Origin: Streptomyces griseomycini
Lineage (GTDB): Bacteria > Actinomycetota > Actinomycetes > Streptomycetales > Streptomycetaceae
Reading direction: 5' to 3'
Assembly: GCF_014203535.1 (NCBI RefSeq)
Contig: NZ_JACHJI010000003.1
Location: forward strand, 289,707-353,706
DNA length: 64,000 nucleotides
Shown: positions 52,071 to 60,604 of the stretch, piece after piece
How positions within the stretch are numbered: the stretch's first letter is position 1
Layout of the letters: every line of letters starts with the position of its first letter
Position numbers and translations under genes: made by a program
Notes under the pieces: model-generated
What the model saw: the letters and a program-made list of their open reading frames with translations, nothing else
Database searches by the model: none
What the model was told of the DNA's origin: nothing

Positions 52071-53705
52071 ATGGACACCCACACCCACGTCGACCACAGC
52101 CGTCCCCGACCTCCCCGTCGCCGCCCGCGCGGAGCGGCCCGGGCCCTCACCGCGGTGGCGGTGGCGGCCGCGGCCGCGGTGGGCGGGGCGTACGCCGCCG
52201 GCCTCGGTCCCTTCGCGGGCGAGGACGGCCCCGACCCCGGGGCGGCGGCCGCGGGCCGCGCGTTCCTCGCCGACTGGGCCGCCGGGCGCCTGCCGGACGC
52301 CGCCGCCCGGACGACCAGCCCCGACCGCGCGCGGCAGGTGCTGCGGAGCTTCACCGCGGGACTCGACATCACCGGGCCGAAGCTCACGGCCGGTGAGCCG
52401 GAGGAGACCGGTGACGGCACCGTCACGGTGCCCTTCACCGCGCGCATGCCCGTCACCGGCCTCGGCACCTGGACGTACACCTCCGAGCTGCCGCTGCGGG
52501 AGCAGGACGACGGCGCCTGGAAGGTGGACTGGCGGCTGTCGCTCGTCCACCCGCGGCTCAGCGACGGCCACAAGTTCCGCCTGGAGCGCGAGGAGACCGA
52601 GCCCGTCGAGGCCACCGACCGCGACGGCGAGACCCTGTCGGCGGCCACCCACCCCTCGCTCGCCCCCGTCCTCGCCCGGCTCGCGGGCGGCCCGGACGGC
52701 GGCGGCCCGCGCGGCGCGGTGCACCTGGTCGACCGGGCCACGGGGGAGGTGGTGCGCACGGAGGCGTCCTTCGGCGGGAAGGCCGCCGCGAAGGACGACG
52801 GTCCCGTCCGCACCACCCTGGACGCCGACTGGCAGTCGGCCGCGGAGCGCGCCCTCGCGCGGGCCGGCGGCAGGAACGCCGCGCTGGTCGCCCTGCGCGT
52901 CGACGACGGGGAGGTCCTCGCCGTCGCCAACGCACCCGCGTCCGGCTTCAACCGCGCGGTCTCCGGCACCTACGCGCCCGGTTCCACCTGGAAGATCGTC
53001 ACCAGCAGCGCCCTGCTGCTCAAGGGCGCGGTCGCCCCGGACGACGTCGTGGACTGCCCCAAGTACCTCACGGTCGGCAAGCGGTTCCAGAACGTGGAGA
53101 CCTCCGAACACCCGGGCGCCACCTTCCGCAAGGGCTTCACCGAGTCCTGCAACACGGCCTTCATCGGCCTGCGCGACGAACTGGACGACGGTGAGCTCGG
53201 GGAGGTGGCGGAGAAGTACTTCGGCGTCGGCCAGACGTGGCACGTGGGCGTCCCCTCGTACGACGGTTCCGTGCCGGTGCCGCGCGACGCGACGGAGAAG
53301 GCCGCGTCGATGATCGGGCAGGGCCGGGTCCAGGCCAACCCGCTGGTCATGGCGTCGGTCACCGCGACGGCCGTGTCCGGCACCTTCCGCCAGCCCTCGC
53401 TCGTCGCCGGCACCGAGGACACGACCGCCACCACCCCGCTCCCGCCGCGGGTCGTGACCCAGCTGCGCGAACTGATGCGGGCGACGGTCACCGAGGGCAC
53501 GGCGGGCGTCCTGGCCGACCTGCCCGGCGAGGTCGGCGCCAAGACCGGCACCGCGGAGGTTTCCGACGACCAGGAGAACAACGGCTGGATGGTCGCCCAC
53601 CGGGACGGCGTGGCCGTGGCCTGCGTGGTCGAGGAGGGCGTCACCGGAGGCGGTTCGGCCGGCCCGGTGATCCACGAGCTGCTGTCCGCCGTCCCCGCGT
53701 CCTGA
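52071..53705 (+). CDS. Penicillin-binding protein (class B transpeptidase with NTF2-like MecA-type domain)
   Basis: A 544-residue membrane-anchored transpeptidase. One N-terminal helix (AVAVAAAAAVGGAYAAG), an NTF2-like domain (about 55-165, AFLADWAAGRLPDAAA) as in MecA-type low-affinity PBPs, a dimerisation region, and a penicillin-binding domain with STWK (S305, K308), SCN (359-361) and KTG (from K491). It cross-links peptidoglycan, possibly with low beta-lactam affinity. It is divergent from lysR and 86 bases upstream of the beta-lactamase gene. Confidence 0.9.
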   Translation: MDTHTHVDHSRPRPPRRRPRGAARALTAVAVAAAAAVGGAYAAGLGPFAGEDGPDPGAAAAGRAFLADWAAGRLPDAAARTTSPDRARQVLRSFTAGLDITGPKLTAGEPEETGDGTVTVPFTARMPVTGLGTWTYTSELPLREQDDGAWKVDWRLSLVHPRLSDGHKFRLEREETEPVEATDRDGETLSAATHPSLAPVLARLAGGPDGGGPRGAVHLVDRATGEVVRTEASFGGKAAAKDDGPVRTTLDADWQSAAERALARAGGRNAALVALRVDDGEVLAVANAPASGFNRAVSGTYAPGSTWKIVTSSALLLKGAVAPDDVVDCPKYLTVGKRFQNVETSEHPGATFRKGFTESCNTAFIGLRDELDDGELGEVAEKYFGVGQTWHVGVPSYDGSVPVPRDATEKAASMIGQGRVQANPLVMASVTATAVSGTFRQPSLVAGTEDTTATTPLPPRVVTQLRELMRATVTEGTAGVLADLPGEVGAKTGTAEVSDDQENNGWMVAHRDGVAVACVVEEGVTGGGSAGPVIHELLSAVPAS

Positions 53706-53791
53706 CCGGTGCGGCATCCGTGTGCCGCCCGGCCCCCGTTCCCCCTGCCCGAACCCGAACCCGAGTCCGAATCCGCGAACGGAGTGCCCCC

Positions 53792-54805
53792 GTGCCCGCC
53801 GCATCCCTCACCCGTCCCGCAGGTCCGGCCGGTTCCGCCCGCTCCGCGGGTCCGGCCGCTCCCTCCCGTCCCTCCCGTCGCGCGCTGCTGCTGGCCGCAG
53901 CCCTCGCCCCCGTGGCGGGGTGCACCACCGCCGCCCCCGCGCGCGAGCGCGATCGGGGTTCGGCGGCCCCGGCCTCCCCCGCCCCGTCGGCGTCGCCGGG
54001 CCGCCGCGCCCCCGCCCCGGTGGACCCCCGGAGCCTCGCCGACCTCGAGCGCGAGTACGGCGCCCGCGTCGGGGTGTACGCCGTCGCCACGGACACCGGC
54101 GCGACGGTGGTCCACCGCGCCGACGAGCGCTTCGCGTTCTGCTCCACCTTCAAGACGCTCGCCGCCGCCGCGGTCCTGGACCGCGGCCCGCTCGGCCGCC
54201 TGGACGAACGGATCACCTACACCCGGGACGACCTCGCCGCCCACTCGCCGGTCGCGGAGAAGCACGTCGCGACCGGCATGACCGTCCGGCAGCTGTGCGA
54301 CGCCGCCGTCCGGTACAGCGACAACACGGCCGCCAACCTGCTGCTGCGCGACATCGGCGGCCCGCGCGGACTCACCGCGTACCTGCGCGGGCTCGGCGAC
54401 CCGGTGAGCCGCCTGGACCACTACGAGCCCGAGCTGAACGAGAACCCGCCCGGCGACCCGCGCGACACCACGACCCCCCGGGCGGTCGCCGCCGACCACC
54501 GCGCCCTGGTGCTCGGCGACGCCCTGCCCGCCGCCGAGCGCGACCTGCTGAAGGACTGGATGGTCCGCAACACCACCGGCGACCGGCGCGTCCGCGCGGG
54601 AGTGCCCCGGGACTGGACGGTGGGCGACAAGACCGGTACCGCCGGCTGGGGCCGGGCCAACGACGTCGCCGTGCTCTGGCCGCCCCGTGCCGCGCCGCTG
54701 GTGCTGGCCGTCCTGACCGACCGTCCCGACCGCGAGGCCGCCCCCAGCGACCCGCTGGTCGCCGAGGCCACCCGCCGCACGCTCACCGCCCTCACCGCCC
54801 GCTAG
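53792..54805 (+). CDS. bla: Class A beta-lactamase (lipoprotein form)
   Basis: A 337-residue class A serine beta-lactamase. The signal peptide has two arginines (SRRALLLAAALAPVAGC), so Tat export is plausible, and it ends in a lipobox cysteine. Catalytic motifs are all intact: STFK (S118, K121), SDN (176-178), the omega-loop EPELN (E212-N216) and KTG (from K280). GTG 53792 has GGAG seven bases upstream. Probably cotranscribed with the PBP gene and controlled by the divergent LysR/BlaB-like pair. The stop codon touches a MITE-like inverted repeat. Confidence 0.95.
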   Translation: MPAASLTRPAGPAGSARSAGPAAPSRPSRRALLLAAALAPVAGCTTAAPARERDRGSAAPASPAPSASPGRRAPAPVDPRSLADLEREYGARVGVYAVATDTGATVVHRADERFAFCSTFKTLAAAAVLDRGPLGRLDERITYTRDDLAAHSPVAEKHVATGMTVRQLCDAAVRYSDNTAANLLLRDIGGPRGLTAYLRGLGDPVSRLDHYEPELNENPPGDPRDTTTPRAVAADHRALVLGDALPAAERDLLKDWMVRNTTGDRRVRAGVPRDWTVGDKTGTAGWGRANDVAVLWPPRAAPLVLAVLTDRPDREAAPSDPLVAEATRRTLTALTAR

Positions 54806-54877
54806 GGTCTTTCGTTCGGATCAGGCCGGATCAGGCACCAGGGCCCGCGAGCCCGGCATGATCCGAACGAGAGGCCC
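54805..54877. repeat. 73-bp MITE/REP-like inverted-repeat element
   Basis: Terminal inverted repeats of 23 bp (54805-54827 and 54855-54877) match at 20 positions, including an unbroken 12-bp core TCGTTCGGATCA. They enclose a 27-base centre. TTTCGTTCGGATCA-type ends resemble those I recall from Streptomyces insertion sequences, but no transposase is present. It lies directly at the beta-lactamase stop codon and could also act as its terminator. Confidence 0.6.
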
Positions 54878-54922
54878 CAGGGCCGGTCGGGCACGGTCCG
54901 CCGGGCCCGGACCCCGGCGGCG

Positions 54923-55249
54923 TCAGTCCTGCCTGGGCCCGGTCTGCTGGACCACCTCGAAGGACCACAGCGTCGCGTCCGTGGCCGCCGGCCTGGGCCG
55001 GTCGCCCTGCGCGTCGCCACCGCCGTGCGCGGCCCGGCCGCGGCCGGCCATCCAGCGCTGGAAGTCCTCCTCGGTCCGCCATCGGGTGTAGACGAGGTAG
55101 GTGTCGGTGCCCTCGACGGGCCGCAGCAGCTCGAACCACTCGAACCCGTCCGAGCTCTCCACCGCCCCCGCCCGCGCGGCGAACCGCTGCTCCAGCGTCT
55201 CGCGCTGCTCCTCGGGCACGGTGAGTACGTTGATCTTGACGATGCTCAT
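54923..55249 (-). CDS. Antibiotic biosynthesis monooxygenase (ABM) domain protein
   Basis: A 108-residue dimeric ferredoxin-like alpha+beta barrel protein. Recognisable segments are VKINVLTVPEEQRETLEQRF, FEWFELLRPVEGTDTYLVYTRW and the EDFQRWM helix. ABM proteins include haem-degrading and cofactor-free oxygenases; Asn in KINVL is compatible with the haem oxygenase (IsdG/MhuD) type. ATG 55249 begins the conserved first strand. No iron uptake gene is adjacent. Confidence 0.82.
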   Translation of the reverse strand: MSIVKINVLTVPEEQRETLEQRFAARAGAVESSDGFEWFELLRPVEGTDTYLVYTRWRTEEDFQRWMAGRGRAAHGGGDAQGDRPRPAATDATLWSFEVVQQTGPRQD

Positions 55250-55280
55250 ACCCACGATTGTTCCGCAGGACGGCGCGAGG

Positions 55281-55441
55281 TCACCGGGCGGGCGTGGTGG
55301 CGCCCTCCGGGCGCTCGTGGAGGGTCGCGGCGGACTCCTCCGCCCGCGCCAGTTGCGCACGGAGCTCCGCCACCCGCCGCCGTGCCGCCTCCTCGAAACC
55401 GCGCACCCGCTCCAGCAGCCGCTCCCGCTCCTCCCCGTCGG
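55281..55441 (-). pseudogene. C-terminal remnant of a merR gene
   Basis: About 53 codons encoding a charged helical tail (EERERLLERVRGFEEAARRR to the stop after EGATTPAR) typical of the C-terminal coiled coil of MerR regulators. The HTH part is missing: upstream on this strand the sequence changes abruptly into antisense SulP. It is best read as the surviving end of a gene cut by a deletion with its break near 55442. Confidence 0.6.
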
Positions 55442-55442
55442 G

Positions 55443-55892
55443 GACTGGCACTCCGTCGCGCCGGAGACCCTCAAGCGCATGCCCGCCGGGGAGATCACCG
55501 TCGCGGTCGTGGTCGCCACCCGCAACCTCGCCGTCGGCGACGTCGTCGGCTCGGTCACCGCCATGGTCGTCTTCGCCGAGCGGGTGGCCCGCCTCGCGGA
55601 GGTCACCGCCGTGGCCGGCCCCGACGGCACGACCGTGGTCTACCGGGTCACCGGAGAGCTGTTCCTCGCCTCCTCCAACGGCCTCGTCGGCCGGTTCGAC
55701 CACGCCGCCGACCCCGGCAAGGTCGTCATCGGCCTGTCCGCCGCCCGCATCTGGGACGCCTCCTCCGTCGCCGCCCTGGACGCCACCGGGACCACGTACG
55801 CCCAGCGGGGCAGGACCGTCGAGATCACGGGTCTGAACGATCCCAGCGTCCGCCTCCACGACAAGCTCAGCGGCGAACTCGTGGGCGGGCAC
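55443..55892 (+). pseudogene. C-terminal remnant of a SulP-family anion transporter
   Basis: About 150 codons encode the last membrane-domain segment (DWHSVAPETLKRMPAGE and NLAVGDVVGSVTAMVVFAERVA) and the STAS domain (VVYRVTGELFLASSNGLV, then GLSAARIWDASSVAALDA) of a SulP sulfate/bicarbonate-type transporter. Full-length members have 480-580 residues, so at least two thirds is missing. No start or ribosome-binding site suits it, and the natural stop is lost, the frame running on after residue GGH at 55892. Not expected to be functional. Confidence 0.75.
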
Positions 55893-55907
55893 CGACGCGT
55901 CGCGGCG

Positions 55908-56801
55908 TCAGCCGAGGCAGACGACCAGCAGGCAGAGCCGCGACGCGTCCGGCGAGGTCGCCGAGGGGGCGGAGGGCGTGGCGGGCGAGGGCGGCGCGTC
56001 GCCCCGGTCCGCACCGCCGGTCCCGTCGGTTCCGCCGGCCGCCGGGGGCGGAGCCTGCGGCCGGACCGCCGCACCGGAACCCCCGGAACCGGAAGCGTCC
56101 GAGCCGATGGCCGTCTCCGGGGCGGAGGCCGACGCAGTGGTCCGGGGACGCGCCGGCACCGGCGTGCGCGCGGCCGCCGCGCCGTCCGCGCGGGTGCCGG
56201 ACGCCGCGGTGGACGCCGGCGCGGCACCGTCCGAACGCCGCTCCCCGGCACCGGACGAGGGCGACCGCGACTGCGCGGAACCCCCAGGGGCGGACGGACG
56301 GGCACCGGGCGGGGTCGCGGACCCGGGCGCCCCGGGGTCGCCCGGGTCCGCGGGTCCCCGCGCCCCGCCCATGCCCGTGACGTCGGGTGCCGCGGAGGCC
56401 TGGGCGCGGTCGCCGGTCCCCCGGTCCGTCGAGGCGAGGGCCAGCCCACCGCCGACGAGGGCCACGGCCGTCGCGACCAGGGCACGTCGCCGGGTCTTCT
56501 TCCACCGGGCCAGCTGCCGTCGCCGCGCGGCCCGCCCGGTGGGCGCGGACACCGCGGGCGGTACGCCGTCCGACGGCACCTCCTCCGCGGGGGCGGGCCC
56601 CACCGTCGTACCGTCACCGGGGCGGCCGGCGTCCGTACGACCGGAAGGCGCCACGGTGACCGCCGGGCCCGCCGACCCCGCCGTTCCCGGGACGGTGCGG
56701 CCGTCGACCACGCCGGGCGCGATGTCCGGGGCGTAGGCACCGCAGCCGGGGCACACCAGGGCGCCGTTCAGATGCCGGCGACACGTGGAGCAGTAGTCCA
56801 T
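55908..56801 (-). CDS. Zinc-ribbon membrane protein with long disordered tail
   Basis: A 297-residue protein starting with a zinc ribbon (DYCSTCRRHLNGALVCPGCGAYA, two CxxC pairs). A Pro/Gly/Ala-rich linker leads to a basic stretch and one membrane helix (RRRALVATAVALVGGGLALAS, about residues 105-125), followed by about 165 residues of Ser/Gly/Ala/Pro-rich low-complexity sequence outside, ending in CLLVVCLG. It is a conserved streptomycete type of unknown function. Adjacent to the SulP scar, whose remnant ends just beyond its stop. Confidence 0.72.
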   Translation of the reverse strand: MDYCSTCRRHLNGALVCPGCGAYAPDIAPGVVDGRTVPGTAGSAGPAVTVAPSGRTDAGRPGDGTTVGPAPAEEVPSDGVPPAVSAPTGRAARRRQLARWKKTRRRALVATAVALVGGGLALASTDRGTGDRAQASAAPDVTGMGGARGPADPGDPGAPGSATPPGARPSAPGGSAQSRSPSSGAGERRSDGAAPASTAASGTRADGAAAARTPVPARPRTTASASAPETAIGSDASGSGGSGAAVRPQAPPPAAGGTDGTGGADRGDAPPSPATPSAPSATSPDASRLCLLVVCLG

Positions 56802-57064
56802 CCGCTGTCTTCCTGGGTCGACACACCGACGCCCGCCGGGACGAGGGACCGGTGGGAGGGACAGCAACGCTAACGAGCCCCGCGCGCCACTGTGTGCAGC
56901 CCGTGTGCCGCTCCTGCGCACATTCCCCGAGCACCTCGCGGGAATACCGTGAGCACCTGCGTCACCGGGGCGCACCACGGCCCCTGCCGGTGGCCAAGGG
57001 CCGAGCTCACACGGCAGGTTGAGGGCAGCACTCCCACCCCCACCGCACAGTGAAGGCACCCGCC

Positions 57065-58219
57065 GTGAACCCGCGCACCCCCCACACGCACCGCACCCCC
57101 CGCACCACCGCCACCGCACGTCGCTCCGCCGTGGCCCTGACCGCCGTCCTGTCGGCCCTCTCGCTCTCCGCGTGCGGGGTCCTCGGCGGGGCCGGCGACG
57201 ACGCGCCGGCCGCGTCGGCCAGGAACGACATCACCGTGGGCCTGCTGCTGCCCGACCGGGACACGGAGCGCTTCGAGAAGTTCGACCGCCCCCTCATAGA
57301 GGAGCGGGTCCTCGAACTCACCGACCGGCAGGGCGAGGTCGCCCACGCGAACGCCGGGGGGAGCGCGGAGAAGCAGAGCGAGCAGTTCGGGGAACTGGTC
57401 GCCGACGGGGTCGACGTGATCCTGGTGGACGCGGTGGACGCCGGGGCCATCGCGCCCGCCGTGGAGAAGGCCGAGGACGCGGGCATCCCCGTCATCGCCT
57501 ACGACCGTCTCGCCGAGGGACCGGTCGACGCGTACGTCTCGCACGACAACGAACTCGTCGGCGAGCTGCAGGGCCGCGCGCTCGTGAGCGCCCTCGGCGC
57601 CGGGGCCGAGGGCAGCAAGGTCGTGATGATGAACGGCGAGCCGACGGACCCCAACACGGCCCTGTTCAAGAAGGGCGCGCTCGGCGAACTGGACGGCAGG
57701 GTGGACATCGCCGCGTCGTACGACACGAGGAAGTGGCTGCCGCGGGTCGCCGAGGAGAACATGCGCAAGGCGATCCGGGCCGTGGGGGCCGACGACATCG
57801 CCGCGGTCTACGCGGCGAACGACGGCGTGGCCGGCGCCGTCATCGAGGCGATGGAGGAGGCGGGCGTGACCGACATCCCGCCGGTGACCGGGCAGGACGC
57901 GGACCTGGCGGCGGTGCGGCGGATCGTCTCGGGCGAGCAGCACATGACGGTGTACAAGTCGTTCCTGCTGGAGGCGCAGGGCGCCGCCGACATGGCGGTG
58001 GCCAGGGCCCGGGGCCGCGACATCACGTTCGACGCGCTGACCCGGGACCGGGTGGACAGCCGGACGCGGCGGGACATCCCGGCGATGCTGGTCCCGGTCG
58101 TCGCCCTCACCGCGGACAACATCGAGGACACGGTGGTCCGGGACGGCGTCCACACCGTCGAGGACATCTGCACGGCGGCGTACGCCGCGGCCTGCGCGGA
58201 GATCGGCCTGACGCCGTAG
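57065..58219 (+). CDS. Sugar ABC transporter substrate-binding lipoprotein (xylose-type)
   Basis: A 384-residue periplasmic-binding-protein family 1 member with a lipobox signal peptide (LSLSACG). The two-lobed ligand domain resembles the xylose/ribose-type receptors (ITVGLLLPDRDTERFEKFDRP, VDVILVDAVDAGAIAPAVEKA and AVYAANDGVAGAVIEAMEEAG). GTG 57065 is preferred over GTG 57050 because GAAGG lies eight bases before it. No permease or ATPase gene is adjacent, so it is an orphan receptor or works with a complex encoded elsewhere. Confidence 0.88.
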   Translation: MNPRTPHTHRTPRTTATARRSAVALTAVLSALSLSACGVLGGAGDDAPAASARNDITVGLLLPDRDTERFEKFDRPLIEERVLELTDRQGEVAHANAGGSAEKQSEQFGELVADGVDVILVDAVDAGAIAPAVEKAEDAGIPVIAYDRLAEGPVDAYVSHDNELVGELQGRALVSALGAGAEGSKVVMMNGEPTDPNTALFKKGALGELDGRVDIAASYDTRKWLPRVAEENMRKAIRAVGADDIAAVYAANDGVAGAVIEAMEEAGVTDIPPVTGQDADLAAVRRIVSGEQHMTVYKSFLLEAQGAADMAVARARGRDITFDALTRDRVDSRTRRDIPAMLVPVVALTADNIEDTVVRDGVHTVEDICTAAYAAACAEIGLTP

Positions 58220-58220
58220 C

Positions 58221-58294
58221 CGTCACCCGGTTCCGGACGTCACCCGGTTCCGGACGTCATCCGGTTCCGGACGTCACCCGGTTCCGGACGTCAC
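58221..58294. repeat. 17-bp tandem repeat array between convergent genes
   Basis: Four head-to-tail copies of CGTCACCCGGTTCCGGA (58221-58288, one with a single T for C) plus a partial fifth copy reach into the stop codon of the next gene. The period is exact. There are no spacers, so it is not CRISPR. Confidence 0.9.
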
Positions 58295-58650
58295 TCGTCG
58301 GAGTACCCGATGGCCCCCACGGTCCACGCGCTCACCTCGGAGATCGCGACGCGGTACATGCCGCCGGTGTCCGGGATGCCGTAGCTCCCCTGGAGGATCT
58401 TGGCGACGTGGAAGTGGAGGTGGGTGGGCGGGGCGGCGCGCTCGGCGGACGCGGTGAACGGCGCGGCGAAGTGCCCCAGCCGCTCGGAGTCCCGCAGCAC
58501 CTCGGCCACGCGCTCCCGCCACATGGCCTCGGGCGCCAGCCGTCCCGTGATGACGGCGCCGGGGACCACCACGGTGAGGGACATCTGACTGTCCTGCTCC
58601 GTCTCCACCATCGCGGCGATGCCGACGAGCAGACCATCAGGGTGCGACAT
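58291..58650 (-). CDS. GvpU-like protein
   Basis: A 119-residue protein with a beta-rich core (MSLTVVVPGAVITGRLAPEAMW) and a C-terminal segment (HLHFHVAKILQGSYGIPDTGGMYRVAISEVSAWTVGAIG). The pattern resembles the gas vesicle accessory protein GvpU, which in other bacteria modulates gas vesicle clustering. No other gvp gene lies in the window, so the role here is uncertain. The stop codon lies inside the last partial copy of the 17-bp repeat array. Confidence 0.6.
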   Translation of the reverse strand: MSHPDGLLVGIAAMVETEQDSQMSLTVVVPGAVITGRLAPEAMWRERVAEVLRDSERLGHFAAPFTASAERAAPPTHLHFHVAKILQGSYGIPDTGGMYRVAISEVSAWTVGAIGYSDE

Positions 58651-58755
58651 GGTGGAAGAGCGTAGCCGAACACGGGCACGACACGGGGAAGGAACACCGA
58701 CCCCGCCGGCCCGTGGACGGGCCGGCGGGGTCGGGGAGGTCACCGCCGGACGGCG

Positions 58756-60318
58756 TCAGCCGAAGGTGACGACCAGTCGGCCGTCCGCGGCGAAGGACCA
58801 GTTCAGGGCGCCGGAGTAGGCGGCGCACCGGGAGCCGTTGGCGCCGGTCCAGAACTGGTTCGAGCCGTCGGCGTTGCCCACGGTCTTGTCGTTGGACCCG
58901 TCGTCGCCGCGGCACGAGGTGTTGCCGCGGAACACCGACGTGCCGGCGTCGAACGAGAAGTTGCGTTCGGCGTTGTCGATGCTGATGTTGTCCGACACCG
59001 TCATCGTGCCCGGGTTCCGGTTGTAGGTGAACCCGTGCTTGCCGTTGGCGTAGGCGATGCTGCGCCGGACGACGTGGTCGACCTCGATGTCCTCGCCGCC
59101 GAGCTTGTAGCCGTTGCGGTCACCGCTGGAGTTCTGGGTGCCGTCGGAGAGGGTGCCGTTCTCGTGGGCGAGGGAGTCCTCGATGGTCACCGCGCCGATG
59201 GGGCCGGTGTCCGACTTGGTGTAGAGGTCCCAGCCGTCGTCGATGTTGTTGTGGGCCACGGCGTGGCGGAAGACGTTCCCGGGACCGGAGGTGAGCTTGG
59301 CGGCGAAGCCGTCGGCGTCCTCGCCGTCGGAGTCGGCGTTGTCGTGCGACTCCGCGCTCAGGATGAGGTTGTTCGACGGCCACCGGTCGCGCGGCGTGTC
59401 GGAGGTCATCCGGGAGAGCTGCAGTCCGGTGTCGCGGTTGAAGCGCGTCACCGTGCGCTCGATGACGTTGTGGCTGCCGCCGACGAAGATGCCGTTGTCC
59501 CCGGCACGCTCGACGACGAGGCCCTTGACGTGCCAGTACGACCCGTTCACGGCGAGCCCGCGGTTCGACGGACTCTCGCTCTGCGCCGAGAAGTTCAGCA
59601 CGGGCGTCTCGCCCGGGTAGGCGGTGAGCTCGGTGCGGTCGCCCGCGGTGCCGTCGTTGCCCGCGGGGATGGTCACCGTCTGGCTGTGGTGGTAGGTGCC
59701 GCCGCGCAGGTAGATCGTCCCGCCGGGGGTGACGCGGTCGATCGCCGAGGTGAGCGTCGTCGGGTCGGACTGCGTGCCGGACGCGTCGGCCCGGCCGCCC
59801 GGTGCCACGTGGAGCACGGGGCCGGTCGGTGGCGGGGTGGTCGTGCCGCCGCTCGTCTCCACGTCGATGTGGTCGATGTTGGGCAGCCCGGACGAGGACG
59901 TCGGGCTGAACCGGATGGTGTTGCCGCCCGACCGCACGGGCACGGTGAGCGTCTTCGTCATCCAGGTGTCCCACGCGCCGGTGCTCTCGAAGGAGGCGGA
60001 CGCGGCCGTGGTGCCGTTCACGACGATGTCCGCGCTCCGTGCGCCGCCGGTGCCGTTGGCGAACCGCACGTGGACGGTCGCCGTGCCGGCGGCGGGGGCG
60101 TTCACGGTGAACTGGGCGTGTCCGCCGGTGCTGTTGGTGCCGTTGCAGAAACCGCTGCCGGAGAAGCCGGACCAGTCGGAGTCGATGGTTCCGGTGCAGA
60201 CCGCCGAGGACCCCTCGGCCTCGTACCGCACGGACGCGGCCTGCGCGGTGGTGCCGGACAGCGCGACGAGCGTGCCGGCCAGCAGGCCGGCGCACGCGAG
60301 GGCGGGTCTCAAGTGCAT
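58756..60318 (-). CDS. Secreted pectate lyase (PL9-type beta-helix) with N-terminal CBM
   Basis: A 520-residue secreted enzyme. A signal peptide (LRPALACAGLLAGTLVALSG, cleavage AQA) is followed by a CBM35/CBM6-like carbohydrate-binding module (about 28-155, VRYEAEGSSAVCTG to NIDHIDVE), a Thr/Pro linker, and a right-handed parallel beta-helix (175-520). The helix holds NNIDDGWDLYTKSD, which fits the calcium/lysine active site of family 9 lyases that cleave polygalacturonate. A 14-bp LacI-type palindrome lies 120 bases upstream, suggesting sugar-controlled expression. Confidence 0.88.
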   Translation of the reverse strand: MHLRPALACAGLLAGTLVALSGTTAQAASVRYEAEGSSAVCTGTIDSDWSGFSGSGFCNGTNSTGGHAQFTVNAPAAGTATVHVRFANGTGGARSADIVVNGTTAASASFESTGAWDTWMTKTLTVPVRSGGNTIRFSPTSSSGLPNIDHIDVETSGGTTTPPPTGPVLHVAPGGRADASGTQSDPTTLTSAIDRVTPGGTIYLRGGTYHHSQTVTIPAGNDGTAGDRTELTAYPGETPVLNFSAQSESPSNRGLAVNGSYWHVKGLVVERAGDNGIFVGGSHNVIERTVTRFNRDTGLQLSRMTSDTPRDRWPSNNLILSAESHDNADSDGEDADGFAAKLTSGPGNVFRHAVAHNNIDDGWDLYTKSDTGPIGAVTIEDSLAHENGTLSDGTQNSSGDRNGYKLGGEDIEVDHVVRRSIAYANGKHGFTYNRNPGTMTVSDNISIDNAERNFSFDAGTSVFRGNTSCRGDDGSNDKTVGNADGSNQFWTGANGSRCAAYSGALNWSFAADGRLVVTFG

Positions 60319-60438
60319 CGTTCGTCTCCAGGTTCGGTCGGCTGGTCGGACGACGGGAGGGCCGTCCGGACTGCCCGCGTGCTTCTGGGCGCTGTCATCG
60401 CGTCAGCGGGCTGAACGGTTCGGTCGTCCGAAGATGGC

Positions 60439-60452
60439 AGAAAGCGCTTTCT
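60439..60452. promoter_or_regulatory. LacI-type operator upstream of the pectate lyase
   Basis: AGAAAGCGCTTTCT is a perfect 14-bp palindrome with the central CG of LacI/GalR-family operators. It lies 121 bases upstream of the lyase start. No lacI-type gene is adjacent. Confidence 0.6.
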
Positions 60453-60604
60453 CGGGACCGTAGGGCCTTGCTGTGGACGCGTCAAGAGATCCGTCTCTGA
60501 ATTCGATTCACGTATATGAACGACAAGGGTGGCGTCCGGACCCGCCCGGAACCCGCCCGGAACCCCCGGACGACGACCGCGCCCTCCGTGCCGCTCCCGC
60601 GGCC

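Noticed and set aside
58221..58294. Possible CRISPR array
   Set aside because: Units are 17 bp and directly adjacent with no spacers; no cas genes nearby.
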